NCBI RefSeq assembly: GCF_003255815.1
Contig: NC_037681.1
Coordinates: 75,576,386-75,640,385, forward strand
Origin: Theropithecus gelada
Taxonomy: Eukaryota; Chordata; Mammalia; Primates; Cercopithecidae
Reading direction: 5' to 3'
Length of the DNA stretch: 64,000 bases
A program made the translations under genes and the position numbers. The notes below the pieces were generated by a model, which was not told where the DNA came from, made no database searches, and saw nothing but the letters and a program-made list of their open reading frames with translations. Within the stretch, counting starts at the first letter, position 1, and each line of letters opens with the position of its first letter. This document shows positions 32,158 through 43,775 of this stretch, piece by piece.

Positions 32158-33968
32158 AAAATAGAATTTCTGTGTTTAAATAATGTCCATTTATGCATCG
32201 TTTCTAGAGAGAATGGCAGTTGAGTATTAGAAATGGGAAAGGGGAACGACTGTAATTTTACAACCCAGAGGCAGCTGCTGCTAACATTTTGAATACTTTT
32301 TCCATCTTTTTATGCTTAAGATTATTATTGTCACTATTGATTCAAGCCATTGAGTTTTGAGATGTTTAAAGATACATGATGCCTTTTGTTATCATAGCAA
32401 GCCACCACCTCACCTTTAGTTGGGCGTGCTTTCTCCTTGTCTTGGGTCTCCTCCTTCTCCTCCTGGCTTGTTTCCCTTTTCCACCCAAGACTCCACCTCT
32501 TAGAGAACCACCCAAAAAACCTCAAGCAATTTTCCTCCTCCAGCAGAGGTAGAAATCTACATTCAGCCTGCCTAAAGTTTCTCTGCTCTATAAAACTCCC
32601 AGCCTACTCCCACCTCCTCCAAGTCATGCCCACAAATGCCATCAGGATTTGTGTTTTTAACAAATCTAGCTTTTATGGTGTTGCAAAGTCTTAAGCTAGC
32701 AAATGTGGAGGCTCTGGAAGTGAGTAAGACATGGTTTCTGCTCCCTGTGGAGTTTATAATTGAGTGAGGGAGACATACTCATCCATAAATAATACAAGAG
32801 CACAAAGTGGGTATGGTGTGAGTAAGCAGTGGTGAGTCACAGGGGAAGTGGTGAGCAGGGACTCAGAACGGGCCACGGCAGCATTCAGTACCCAGGATGG
32901 AACATTGCACTGTAGGGTGAGTCACTGTAAATCCTATCCTCGAGACTCGGCTGGTGTTAAGAGTCTGGAGCAGGCATTTGGGAATGGGCAGCATTCCCGC
33001 CTTCAGAGACATTGTAGTCCACTGTGGTAGAAAAGCACCATGCCCAATGTATGCTCTGAGGGAAATCTCCTTGGAGGTAATCCACGGAGCCTCCATCGAG
33101 GGAAGTAACCTTTGAGGTTGATCTTGAGAGTCGAGGAGAAATCCACCAGATAGCACAATCAAGGAAGAGCCATTCCAGGCAAGAAGGAATATGGCATATG
33201 AAGAGCAAAGGTGGGAAGAACCAGGGGGTGATGAAGAAATAGAAGTGCTGAGTGGCTGAGGGTGTACAGGGAGGGGAATGTGGAGACGCAGGCTGGGATG
33301 GAGTAGAAGTTTCATGCTGAACTGTGTACTTGTAGGTACTAGGTAACTCTGAGGGATCTAGAGTGGGGCATTCCCTCCTATCTTGGGGAGAAGACATGAG
33401 CCTGGAGTGGGAGCAGTTAAAATTAATCAGGAGAACGACGATGAAGGCCTCAGCCAAAAACGTATTTCAGAGATGCCAGAACATTTTTTTTTTTCAAATA
33501 ATTCTTGGAGTAGTGGCCTTAGACCAGGACTTGGAAACCCTTCTGCCCGACAGGTATTTAGTTGTAACTATACTTGCCATACTGGAATTTGGACTTTGTT
33601 TCAGCTTTACAGCATTCAGGGGTTTTATACAGTGCAGTAGACAGAGAAGAAAGCATGCAATGCACTGCATTTGTACAAGGTAGTACAAGTCCCAACAAGG
33701 GCAAAGGGAGATCAGATAAGTCCATTTCGCTTTCATGTCAGGGTAGTGACAGTCGGACACAGTGCCGAGGGCTTCGACCGGCATTTAAGACCAGGCAGGG
33801 GACTATGACTTATGTAGGAACTGGTGAGGCCGATGAAAGCAGTTGCTTCTCACACTCTTCTTTGATATTCTCTGCTTTTTTTTTTAAAAGCAGTGATTTC
33901 TCCCTATTTATTATCTTGCTATTCTCTTGCCAGGTAGAATAGGGTGTGATTAACTTTATTTAGAATCC

Positions 33969-34000
33969 AACACACACACACACACACACACATACATACA
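33969..34000. repeat. (CA)n microsatellite
   Basis: An uninterrupted run of about 12 CA units followed by (TACA)2. A likely length-polymorphic site within the intron. Confidence 0.9.
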
Positions 34001-34134
34001 AAATACCTGATACAATATGTGAAATCCCATTACCCAGTGACTATTAGGGGTTAAAACCCATTATTGTTTCTATTAGGCAGTGAAGAGTCCAGAGAAAAGA
34101 GGGTATATAAAGAGTAAATTTTGACTGGGAAGAT

Positions 34135-35196
34135 TTCTTAATTATTTTGGATTGTAAAATACACATAACAAAAATTTACCATTTTAACCTTTTTTTTGGG
34201 GGACAGAGTCTCGCTCTGTCGCCCAGGCTGGAGTACAGTGGTGTGATCTTGGCTCACTGCAAGCTCCGCCTCCCGGGTTCACGCCATTCTCCTGCCTCAG
34301 CCTCCCTAGAAGCTGAGACTACAGGTGCCCACCAACACGCCCGGTAATTTTTTGTATTTTTAGTAGAGACAGGGTTTCACCATGTTAGCCAGGATGGTCT
34401 CGATCTCCTGACCTCGTGATCCACCCACCTCGGCCTCCCAAAGTGCTGGGATTACAGGTGTGAGCCACCGCACCCAGCTCCATTTTAACCATTTTTTAAG
34501 TGTACAGTTCAAGGATGTTAAAAACATTGACACTGTTGTGCAACCATCACTGCCTCTGTCTCACAACTCTTTTTGTCTTGTAAAACTGGAGCTCTATTCC
34601 CATTAAATGATAACTTTTCATTTCCCCAACCCCTGGCATCTACCATTCTACTTTCTGTCTCTATGAATGTAACCACTCTAGGTACCTCATATAAGTGGAA
34701 TCATACAGTATTTGTCTCTCTATAATGGGCTTATTCCACTTAGCATAATGTCATCAAGATTCCTCCATGTTGTGGTGTGTGTCAGAATTTCCTTCCTTTA
34801 AAGACTAAATGTTTCATTTTATGTATAGACCATATTTTGCTTATCTATTTATCTGTTGAGGGGCACCTGTGTGGCTGCCACATTTCAGCCATTGTGAATG
34901 ATGCTGCTATGAACATGGATGTACAAATATATCTTCAAAACTCTGCTTTCAAGTCTTTGAGGTATATACCCAAGGATGTAATTGCTGAATCATACGGTAG
35001 TTCTATTTTTAACCTTTTGAGGAATTACTATACTGTTTTCCATAGCAGCTCTACCATTTTATATTCCCACCAGTTGTACACAAGGGTTCAAATCTCTCCA
35101 CATCCTTGCCAAAGCTTATTTTATGTGTTTATTTTGATAGTAGCTGTCCTAATGGATGTGAAGTGTATCTCATTGTGGGTTTCATTTGCATTTAAG
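34135..35196 (-). mobile_element. L1M ORF2 3' region, antisense, split by an Alu
   Basis: Antisense L1: 'attgtaaaatacacataaca', 'aagtgtacagttcaagg', 'ataagtggaatcatacagta', 'gattcctccatgttgtggtg', 'gaatgatgctgctatgaaca' and 'tatattcccaccagttgtac', in the normal reverse-complement order. The reading frame is broken. The Alu at 34190-34479 is inserted near its left end. Confidence 0.8.
34190..34479 (-). mobile_element. AluY-like, antisense, with TSD
   Basis: Antisense Alu ('gacagagtctcgctctgtcg', 'aagctccgcctcccgggttc', end 'gagccaccgcacccagct'). It is flanked by an 11-bp duplication CCATTTTAACC (34179-34189 and 34480-34490) copied from the L1 it interrupts. Confidence 0.92.
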
Positions 35197-36152
35197 GAGT
35201 TTGTTCTTAATTCTGCAAACGTATGGGCCCTGTGTCAGATGCTAGGGGTATAAAGAGAAGTAAGTCCCAGATAGAAAGCACAAGATCTCAGCCAGGATCG
35301 GGGGGTGCTGCTGTGGAGGGACCTGGGGAAAGGTCTGTGTAAAGTCTCTCAATATGGAGCCATCACTTGGTGGAAAGAGAAGCAAACCTCCCTATTTCCA
35401 TAATCCTGCCCAAGGTCAGCCTCCTAGAGCTCAGGAGGCTGAGGGAGGGCACTGGGAGTGAGCAGGAGAGGAGTGGAGTCAAAGGTCTTTGAAAAGCTGC
35501 CTTGCCTTTCATCATAAGGGTGCCTTCAGTCAGGTGAAAGGATTGGACCAAGTGCTTTCTGTGGATTGAGAGTAGTAGAAACACTTCTGATTTTTAGGGA
35601 GGAATTATACCATCTGGAGAATAAGAGAAAGTATGCCTGTGAATCTTGCCTGATCTAACTCCACTAGCCATGAGACATGTGTCATCCTGATATTCCTGCA
35701 TTCCCGACATCCCAGTCCCCAAAATGCCTGATCTCGAGAATATGCCATGCTGCCTCAAGACCAGCCTGGCTTTCACAGCAGGGGCCTCCAGGGTCTGGCA
35801 AGGTTGAGAGCAGAAATTAGAAGCAGGGATCTGTTTCATGCCTTTGATCCTGTTGAAAATAGTGAAAGCATTTGCCAGAGCCAACTGGCTTCTCAGCGGC
35901 AGGGATGGCACAGCCGCCAGCCTCAGCAGCCTCTTGTGCCCATGGCAACTATAGGTCCTTGGAAAACCAAAAAGTGCTTTGGGCTTTTGCAGGAACATCA
36001 GCTACCCCTGAATGAAAGCTCCAGCATGGAATACTTGAGAAAGAAAAAATGTATGGAGGGAGAGAACACGTAGAAAGGATATTTTCTAAATGCTGTAAGT
36101 TCATTTCTAGAAATAACAGGCTGTAACATCCTTTACAAATTAACAATTTGAA

Positions 36153-36458
36153 GGCTGGGCGTGGTGGCTCACACCTGTATTCCCAGCACTTTGGGAGGCT
36201 GAGCTGGGTAACCTACGGTCAGGAGTTTGAGACCAGCCTGGCCAACATGGTGAAACCCCATCTCTACTAAAAATACAAAAATCAGCCAGGTATGGTGGCG
36301 GGTGCCTGTAATCCCAGCTTCTTGGGAGGCTGAGGCAGGAGAATCGCTTGAACTGGGAGACAGAGGTGGCAGTGAGCCGAGATCGCACCACTGCACTCCA
36401 GCCTGGGTAACAGAGTGAGACTCTGTCTCAAAAAATAATAATAAATAAAATAAAAATG
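36153..36458 (+). mobile_element. Alu (S type), sense, with TSD
   Basis: Sense Alu ('ggctgggcgtggtggctcac' to a tail of AATAATAATAAATAAAAT type). Flanking 9-bp duplication ACAATTTGA (36143-36151 and 36459-36467). Confidence 0.92.
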
Positions 36459-37023
36459 ACAATTTGAGCCATAATAGCACATTTCATTCCCATTTTTATT
36501 GCAAATGGCCTGATATTTGGTACATTTAGTACCAATTGTTGGAATTAGTCTAACTTGTAAATTATATAGCAGCCGGGGTGATGTATGTGGATCACTTTGT
36601 GGGCTGCAAAGCTCTATGGTACCTGCAAGGTGTGTGATGTAAGGACATGGGTGTCTCAGCTTTTAATCTGTGCGAACAGATATTTCCAGTGAATACAAAT
36701 GTGATTCTGAAAGAATAGGATTACTGTTTTTGTAGAGCAATTATAAATGCATTAAACAGAGTTTTTGTTCTTGATTCTGCTCCTCGCCCTCAGAATATTT
36801 CAGTGGTGATAGAGAGAGAGACAGCAGGCAGAGAGAAAAAGGAGCGGTGACCTAAATATTTCCTTATGCTTAAAAAATGTGTATTAGCAGCAGTAAAGAA
36901 AATTTTGGTTTAAAAAAAAAAAATCATTCCTTCCTCATAGAAGAATAGCTTTTTGGTTTGGTTTTTTCTTCTTCACATCCTTGATTGCAAAGAACAGAAA
37001 CCCATCAACCAGCTTAAACTTTC

Positions 37024-37242
37024 TTTTTTTTTTTTTTGAGACAGGATCCCACTCCGTCACCCAGGTTGGAGTGCTGTGGCACAATCTCAGATCACTGCAA
37101 TCTGTGCCTCCTGGGCTCAAGAGACACTCTCACATCAGCTTCCCAAGCAGCTGAGGCCACAGGTGCCCGCCACTATGCCCAGCTAATTTTTTTTTTCTGT
37201 ATTTTTAGTAAATATGGGCTTTCACTATTTTGCCCAGGCTAG
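37024..37242 (-). mobile_element. Alu, antisense, 5'-truncated, with TSD
   Basis: Antisense Alu from 'tttttgagacaggatcccac' to 'tttgcccaggct', lacking the outer end of the left arm, i.e. truncated at its own 5' end. Near-identical flanks AACCAGCTTAAA (about 37007-37018) and AACCGGCTTAAA (about 37244-37255) are the target duplication. Confidence 0.85.
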
Positions 37243-38347
37243 AAACCGGCTTAAATTTTAAAATAATAATAAAAGATGAGTTTATTGGAAAGATACGGAG
37301 ATACTTTATAGAATCCAAGAGCAGGAAACAGTCTGCCAAGGAACTAACTTTAGGAATGAACTAGAAAACGCACAGGAACCAAGCAAGCAGTTCCTCTCCA
37401 CTCCTCTCCCACTCTTAGGCAGCGAGTTTCAGTATCCACTGCTCTTCTCGGTCTTACCTCTGCCTATGACCCCTCTCTCTGCACAAGCGGCCTTTCTCTA
37501 CCTCATCTGCACATGGCCAGTCTCAGCTGCCCCAAAATGCCACCCACAGGCCCAAAGTCCACATCTTATCCCGGTAGGCACCAGCTAATTCAGCCTCTTG
37601 GATTCCAATTTCCCAAGAGAATTTGATTACCCAGCCCGGTGTGAGCCTTGCCCCTCCATGGTCAACGTCTGCCCCCAGAGTACAAACATGACCACGGAGG
37701 CAGTTCTCAGGGAAGGGGCATGGGCTACATGGGGACCCTACGAGCTGTCTGGAACGCTATCCAGCACTTCTGGTACTTGTCTATGTGTTTAGATTCTCAA
37801 CTATTTTTGCAATGATAAATTACCTCACTGAGAGATTTTTCTCGTTTTTGGTTTTAAGTGAAGTACGATCTTTGAAACTATGGTGTAAAGTAAGTTGTTG
37901 GGATTTATCTGAGGATTACAGTCCTCTGAGTTATTTTAGTATCTCATGGCCAAACATCATCTAAAATTAGCTGTATTCAAAGAATGTGTTCACTGAATAC
38001 TTTAACTGTTTGTCCACATGCTTTGTCATTTGCAGTCACTCTTGAGTGTCCTAAAAATAGAATGACTTTACAGTATTGGTTACTCATTTTCTTATAATTC
38101 TAAATAGCCAAAGGTAACTAACTCCCTTTTTTCTTTTCTCACTTACATATATTCAGCCATAAAGTCAGAAGATGTGCCCATTTCAGAGTACACATTTTCA
38201 GATACATTTGCTCCAAGTCAACGAAAAATCCCCTAATGTTATCATTCACCAAATTAGAAATGATTACAGTTGTCATTTAGAAATGAGAGAACCTTATTTT
38301 TAGTCATATAGAAGTAGATCTACAACTTCTTAAGATTAGCCAAGCTA

Positions 38348-38629
38348 GGCTGGGCATGGTGGCTCACTCCTATAATCCTAGCACTTTGGGAGGCCAAGGT
38401 GGGCGGATCACCTGAGGTCAGGAGTTCAAGACCACCCTGGCCAACATGATGAATCCCTGTCTCTACTAAAAATACAACAATTAGCCAAGTGTGGTGGTGG
38501 GTGCCTGTAATCCCAGCTACTCGGAAGGCTGAGGCAAGAGAATTGCTTGAACTCAAGAGGCGGAGGTTGCAGTGAGCTGAGATTATACCATTGCACTCCA
38601 GTCGGGGAAACAGAGCAAGACACCATCTC

Positions 38630-38657
<28 letters not shown>
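38348..38657 (+). mobile_element. Alu (S type), sense, long A-tail, with TSD
   Basis: Sense Alu ('ggctgggcatggtggctcac') with a pure A-tail of about 28 bases. Flanking direct repeat AGATTAGCCAAGCTA, 15 bp (38333-38347 and 38658-38672). Confidence 0.92.
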
Positions 38658-38660
<3 letters not shown>

Positions 38661-39737
38661 TTAGCCAAGCTAGATTTCAGATAAAGTTGGTGCCTATTTA
38701 AGTGCTAAAGAACATGATTAAACCGAAAAGTTCTTATTTTGGTATTATTTTTCTAAGAAAGATATTTCAAGACTACTAGATATGCCATAGTTATGGGGAA
38801 GAAACAAAAGGAGAAATATGTATATGTATACTGAATTATTCATAGGTGAAATATTATGATGTCTGAAATTTGCTTCAAAATAATCTAGGGTGGAGGTTCA
38901 TGAAACAGGCTTGGCCATGTGTTAATAGCTGTTGAGGCTGGACAGCTGGCATCCAGGGGTTCTTTGTACTCTTCTATATGTGTTTGAAACTTTCCATAAT
39001 ATTTTTAAAATGCCAAAAATACTGAAACATATATACCTTGAGTCCTTTACATTTTAAGCCTTACAAGATTGTTGCCATTGTAGGAGGAGAATTAGGAAAT
39101 CTAACCTTTTTCAACATCAAATCCAAGATTATAATTGTGCATGAGACTGAAAGACTATTTTTGCCCAACATTTTCTTTGGGGAAAGTCCTGGATTTCTTG
39201 TCAAATTTTCAAGTAGGACCAGAGGGTGGGGAAGGAATGAGCATTTATAGTTTATTTTGTGTGTTCTGTTTCTGGCTTTAAAGGCAAACTTAGAATTCAG
39301 GCCGAAGTAAATGTGAATGCCCACAATAAGCGATTTACTTCTAATTGCCATAACCTTCCAATGCCATATTCTTACCAACGCAGTTTGCTGAGAGGCAACT
39401 GGGAAAAAGAGGGGGAAAACTGATTTTTCTCAGGCTTTGGAAAACTATGTTTTCAGTGCAGCAGAATAGAACATATCAAACTTTATTCTTCTGTTATTTG
39501 AATGATGTTCAAGGTCAAATTTTATGAAGTCCATATTCTGAAAATCACAGCTTTGGGGTTTGTACCACATCATGTAATTGGCGGTACATGCCCTTCTGAA
39601 TAATTCAAAATGTATTTACTCAATTTATGAGACTTTGATTAAAATGAATAAAAATAGCAGCACCCATGCTTCTCATTTTATAATAAAGAGTTAAAGTCAG
39701 AGTTTAATTGTCTCTCTACTTCATTCTTTCGTAACAG

Positions 39738-39826
39738 GAAAATTATTGCAAGTTAATTCAGGTGCCAAAGAACAACTTTTTTTTGAAGCTCCAAGAGGCA
39801 AACGGCATATAATAAGACCTTCAGAG
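39738..39826 (+). CDS. EML6: EML6 coding exon j (LLQVNSGAKEQLFFEAP)
   Basis: Shortest coding exon (89 nt). It begins with two bases of a split Gly and ends on a codon boundary. It reads KLLQVNSGAKEQLFFEAP then RGKRHIIRPSE. This is the EML blade following the GHxxxITHIDW strand ('LQVNSGAxEQLFFEAPRGK' is highly conserved between EML5 and EML6). Acceptor 'ctttcgtaacag', donor gtaaca (moderate). Confidence 0.94.
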
Positions 39827-40213
39827 GTAACAATCATACACAAAGATTTTTTAAGATATTTTGTGAAGATTTAATATGTGCATTTTAATAAAACCTATCA
39901 CGTTAACTACTAATATGTATTATATTTAGTATACCTTTAAACTTGATCATGTCTTAAATCCGATTGCTTAATCTGGTTTCCAGGTTCCCGGAACATAGGG
40001 ACTTATCACAACGCTGGTGGAGCAATGTACAGTTGATGCTCTGCTTAATTTTTCTCTGCCTGAAGACAATGAATAAGCTAACAATTTGGATGTTATATAT
40101 TCCTTTTTCCATTTGACATGTCATTTTGTGCAAAGCTTTTTATGAACATACATTTTGAAACATATTTTCTCAATGTTTATTTGTAATTATGAACATTATT
40201 ATCTATAACAACA

Positions 40214-40535
40214 GTTTTTGTTGTTGTTGTTGTTGTTGTTGTTTTTTGAGGTGGAGTGTTGCTCTTTTGCCCAGGCTGGAGTACAGTGGCGCCATCTTGG
40301 CTAACTGCAACCTCTCCCTCCCAGGTTAATGAGATTCTCCCACCACAGCCTCCCGAGTAGCTGGGATTATAGGCATCTGCCACACACCCAGCTAATTTTT
40401 TAATTTTATTCTTTTAGTAGAGATGGGGTTTCCCCATGTTGGCCAGGCTGATCTCAAACTCCTAACCTCAGGTGATCCTCCCACATCGGCCTCCCAACAT
40501 GCTGGGATTACAGATGTGAGCCACCGTACCCAGCC
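40214..40535 (-). mobile_element. Alu, antisense, with (TTG)n tail
   Basis: Antisense Alu whose tail is a (TTG)8-type microsatellite (40219-40242), followed by 'ttttttgaggtggagtgttg' and ending 'gagccaccgtacccagcc'. Confidence 0.9.
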
Positions 40536-41160
40536 TGGAAATTATTTTTTTGAGACGAAAACAATCTGCAATCTGACCATTGTATTGTATCAAACTGTTT
40601 TCTTTTCTCTATGTTTCCTCATGTCCTTAGCTACATACATCATTTTTTAATTGCTGAAATCAAAGCCTAGATAAAATTTTTGAATTCCTAAACTAACACC
40701 CTCTTGAAAGCTAGATAGATGCCTTTTGTAGACATGTACCTCTTTCACGGTGTACACATAACGAGCCCTGGTCTAAGTGTTGACGAGGATGAAGAAATAT
40801 TGCTTCCTTAGAGGAAAAGGAGGTAAGGGTATGCCACTGAGTGGCAGGCATCTGTCTCTCCCTCGCTTCAGTTTGCCAGTATCTTAAACCATCCCAGTAT
40901 TGTAAGGTTCTCCCAAAGACATTTGGACACGTGTACATTTGCATTTTCATTGTTTGTAAAGGAAGTATATGTGTAGTACTTTAAAAATATACATTGTCAT
41001 AGATCATGGCATTGTATTAATGGAAATTGTTCATTGAGAAATTTTGATCTCACTCCCCTCCCCAGTTCCAATTTATTTGTCTCTGATCAGTCCTCTTTTT
41101 AACTTTTTTATATAGAGGAGCTTTTATGGCCTTGAGTAAGAGATATTTTTAATTATGTAA

Positions 41161-41202
41161 TTTATTCACTGGTCATTTGTTGACTGCCAGATACTTTATA
41201 TA
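41161..41202 (-). mobile_element. MIR, left part (split by L1)
   Basis: 'tttattcactggtcatttgt' and 'gactgccagatactttata' fit the reverse-complement MIR (normally followed by 'ctcatttaatcctcac'). The continuation is found at about 42970, beyond the L1. Confidence 0.55.
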
Positions 41203-42965
41203 TCTTTATTTTTTATTTTAATTTCAGCTTTTATTTTAGATTCGGGGAGTTACATGTGTAGGTTTATTACATGGGTCTATTGTATGACACTGAGGATTGG
41301 CATACAAATGATGGCATCACCCAGGTAGTAAGCACAGTTCCCAGGAGATAGTGTTTTAGCCTTTGCCTCCTCCTCTCTCTGCCCCCCAGTAGTCCCCAGT
41401 GTCTATTGTTTCCACCTTCCTGTCCGTGTGCACCCAATGCTTTGTTCCCACTTATGAGAACATGTGGTATTTGGTATTTTGTTCCTGCATTAATTCTCTT
41501 AATATAATGGCCTCTAGCTACATCCATGTTGCTGCAAAGAACATGATTTCATTATTTTTTATGGCTGCATAGTATTCCATGGTGTATACGTACCACATTT
41601 CCTTTATTAGTTGGTCACTGTTGGGCATCTTGGTTGATTCCATATCTTTGCTATTGTGAATAGTGCTGCAATGAACGTATGAGTACATGTGTCTTTTTGG
41701 TAGAACAATTCATTTTCCTTTGGGTATGTACCCAGTAATGGTATTACTGAGTAGAATGGTAGTTCTTTAAGTTATTTGAGAAATCTCCAAACTGCTTTCC
41801 ACAGAGGCTAAACCAATTTACATTCCCACCAGCAGTGAATAAGCATTCCCTTTACTCTTCAGTCTTACCAGATTCTGTTATTTTTTTTTACTTTTAATAA
41901 TAGCCATTCTGAATGGTGTGAGATGGCATCTTGTGGCTTTGATTAGCATTTCTCCAATGATTGGTGATAAACATTTTTTCATGTTTGTTGGCTACTTGTA
42001 TGTCTTCTTTTGAGAAGCATCTGTTCATATCTTTTGCCCACTTTTTTTTTTTTTTAAGACCCTTTTTTAAGGGTCTTGCTGTATCACCCAGGCTGGAGTG
42101 TAGTGGCACCATCACGGCTCACTGTAGCCTCGATTTTCTGGGCTTAAGTGATCCTCCTGCCTCAGCCTCCCGAGTAGGTGAGACCGTAGATGCACACCAC
42201 CATGCCCAGGTAATTTTTGTATAATAATTTTAGTAGAGCCAGGGTTTTGCCGTGTTGCTCAGGCTGGTCTCCAACTCCTGTTGCCCACTTTTTAATGGGG
42301 TTGTTTTTTTACCCGTTGACTTCAGTTCCTTTTAGATTCTGGATATTAGACCCTTTTCAGATGCATAGGTTGCAGATGTTTTCTCCCATTCTGTAGGTTG
42401 GCTTTTTTCTCCATCGATGTTTTCTTTTGCTATGTGGAAGCCCTTTAGTTAATTAAACTTGTCAAGTCTCACTTGTCAATTTTTGTTTTTGTTACAATTG
42501 CTTTTGAGGACTTAGTCATAAATTCTTTCCCAAGGCCAATGTCCAGCATGGTATTTCCTAGGTTTTCTTCTAGGATTCTTGTAATTTGAGGTGTTACATT
42601 TAAATCTCTAATCCGTCTTGAGTTAATTTTTGTATATGGTGAGATGGGGGTGGGGGGGTGCAGTTTCATTCTTCTGCGTATGACTAGCCAGTTGTCCCAG
42701 CACCATTTATTTAACAGAGAGTCCTTTCCCCATTGCTTATTTTTGTTGACTTTGTCGAAGATCAGATGGTTATAGCTGTGCAGCTTTATTTCTGGATTCT
42801 GGATTCCATTGGCCTGTATGTCTTTTTATACCAGTACCAGTCTGTTTTGGTTACTGTAGCCTTGTAGTGTAGTTTGAAGTCCAGTAAAATGATACCTCTG
42901 GCTTTGTTCTTTTTGCTTAGAAATGCTTTGGCCCAGGCTCTTTTTTGGCTCCATGCAAATTTCAG
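41203..42965 (-). mobile_element. L1 (L1P-type) 3' end and ORF2, antisense, 5'-truncated
   Basis: Antisense L1 starting with the reversed poly-A and 3' UTR: 'gagttacatgtgtaggttta', 'cacccaggtagtaagcac', 'ggtgtatacgtaccacattt', 'gggtatgtacccagtaatgg' and 'gaccctttt.agatgcatag'. It continues into ORF2 and ends at about 42965. It is less diverged than the other L1s here but frame-broken. An Alu interrupts it at 42049-42278. Confidence 0.85.
42049..42278 (-). mobile_element. Alu, antisense, 5'-truncated, inside L1
   Basis: T-run, 'gggtcttgctgtatcaccca', 'gcctcgattttctgggctta', ending 'gctggtctccaactcctg'. It is flanked by TTGCCCACTTTT (about 42035-42047 and 42279-42291), a target duplication of L1 sequence. 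Confidence 0.85.
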
Positions 42966-42969
42966 AATA

Positions 42970-43100
42970 TATACACCTATATTTTAATCCTCATAACAGT
43001 TTTACCTTAATAGTTGTCAATCTGGTTTTACAGATAAGGAAACTAAGGCTCTGTGAGGGCAAAAGATCCACAGCACTGTGATCTCAACCCAGAGACATCT
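42970..43100 (-). mobile_element. MIR, right part (split by L1)
   Basis: 'ttttaatcctcataacagtt', 'ttacagataaggaaactaag' and 'gctctgtgagggcaaaag' continue the MIR consensus interrupted at 41202. Confidence 0.65.
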
Positions 43101-43659
43101 GTCCATGAAGCCTCTCAGTTTCTCCTGTGGATTTAAGCATCATTTCACATCACTTCAGCTGTACTTTCCTTTCCTGTTTTAATGCCCCCAAATAAGTATA
43201 CTAAAATGAAATGTAATTTAACAAAATGGTAGAGGAAGATGAGGCTGGCTTGGAACAGATGAGCAATTATTATATAAAAGAATATGCACAAGAGGAAAAT
43301 TAATGTTATAATGCTCCCCAAAGTGACAGGCGCTTGCTCTGAAGAGTTAATTTGTTACCCCATGGTGCACATTTGTTACTCCAGAGGCTGATTCGTGATG
43401 ATGTTGGTTGCAAGTCCCTCCAGCTGATGCTTTCTTGGCCAACTTACCTAGTGGTGCCAAGGCCCTTCGACTGAGCATGAGGGATTTTGGAAAATCTTTT
43501 TCAAATAAGCAATTTTTTTTTAAAGAAACAATCATGGTAAACTAATACAAAGCTTACCCAGCAAATTGTTAAAATATGACAAATGTTAAAATGCCTATTT
43601 CAAATCCATCTGATACAAACGGTACAGTTAAAGCAGCACCATATTGGGAGGCAAAGTCT

Positions 43660-43775
43660 CTGGAGCAAACCTCCTGCTTTGGCTTCCTAAGTATACTGTG
43701 ACTGCAGTGATGTAACCTCTCTGTGGGCCTCAGTTGCTTCCTTTGCAAAATGATAACATACCTACCTGAGGCAAG
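43660..43775 (+). mobile_element. MIR, sense
   Basis: 'ctctggagcaaacctcctgc', 'gatgtaacctctctgtgggc', 'ctcagttgcttcctttgcaa' and 'aatgataacatacctacct' follow the sense MIR order. Confidence 0.65.

Larger units (their letters stand above)
31814..39737 (+). other. EML6: EML6 intron i-j, 7.9 kb
   Basis: Gene-free. Contains AluY (31849-32157), an L2-like relic (about 32696-32790), a CA repeat (33969-34000), antisense L1M (34135-35196) interrupted by an Alu, and Alus at 36153, 37024 and 38348. 32172-32690 and 32800-33960 are without recognised repeats or genes despite several ORFs of up to 166 codons (one antisense at 32957-33457). 35270-36140, 37560-38330 and 38680-39737 likewise show nothing recognised. 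36960-37560 around the Alu resembles an unassigned repeat seen again at 61930-62400. Confidence 0.65.

Noticed and set aside
32863..33457. Overlapping antisense ORFs of 150 and 166 codons
   Set aside because: No recognisable domain, no splice or promoter context and low-complexity Pro/Ser content. Two long overlapping frames in a GC-richer intron stretch are expected by chance.
34777..35253. 158-codon ORF at 34777-35253
   Set aside because: Lies within antisense L1M sequence read on the wrong strand; an incidental frame.
35594..36073. Opposed ORFs of 134 and 108 codons
   Set aside because: Neither shows a known family and no exon junctions or conserved motif were seen. Treated as intronic noise.
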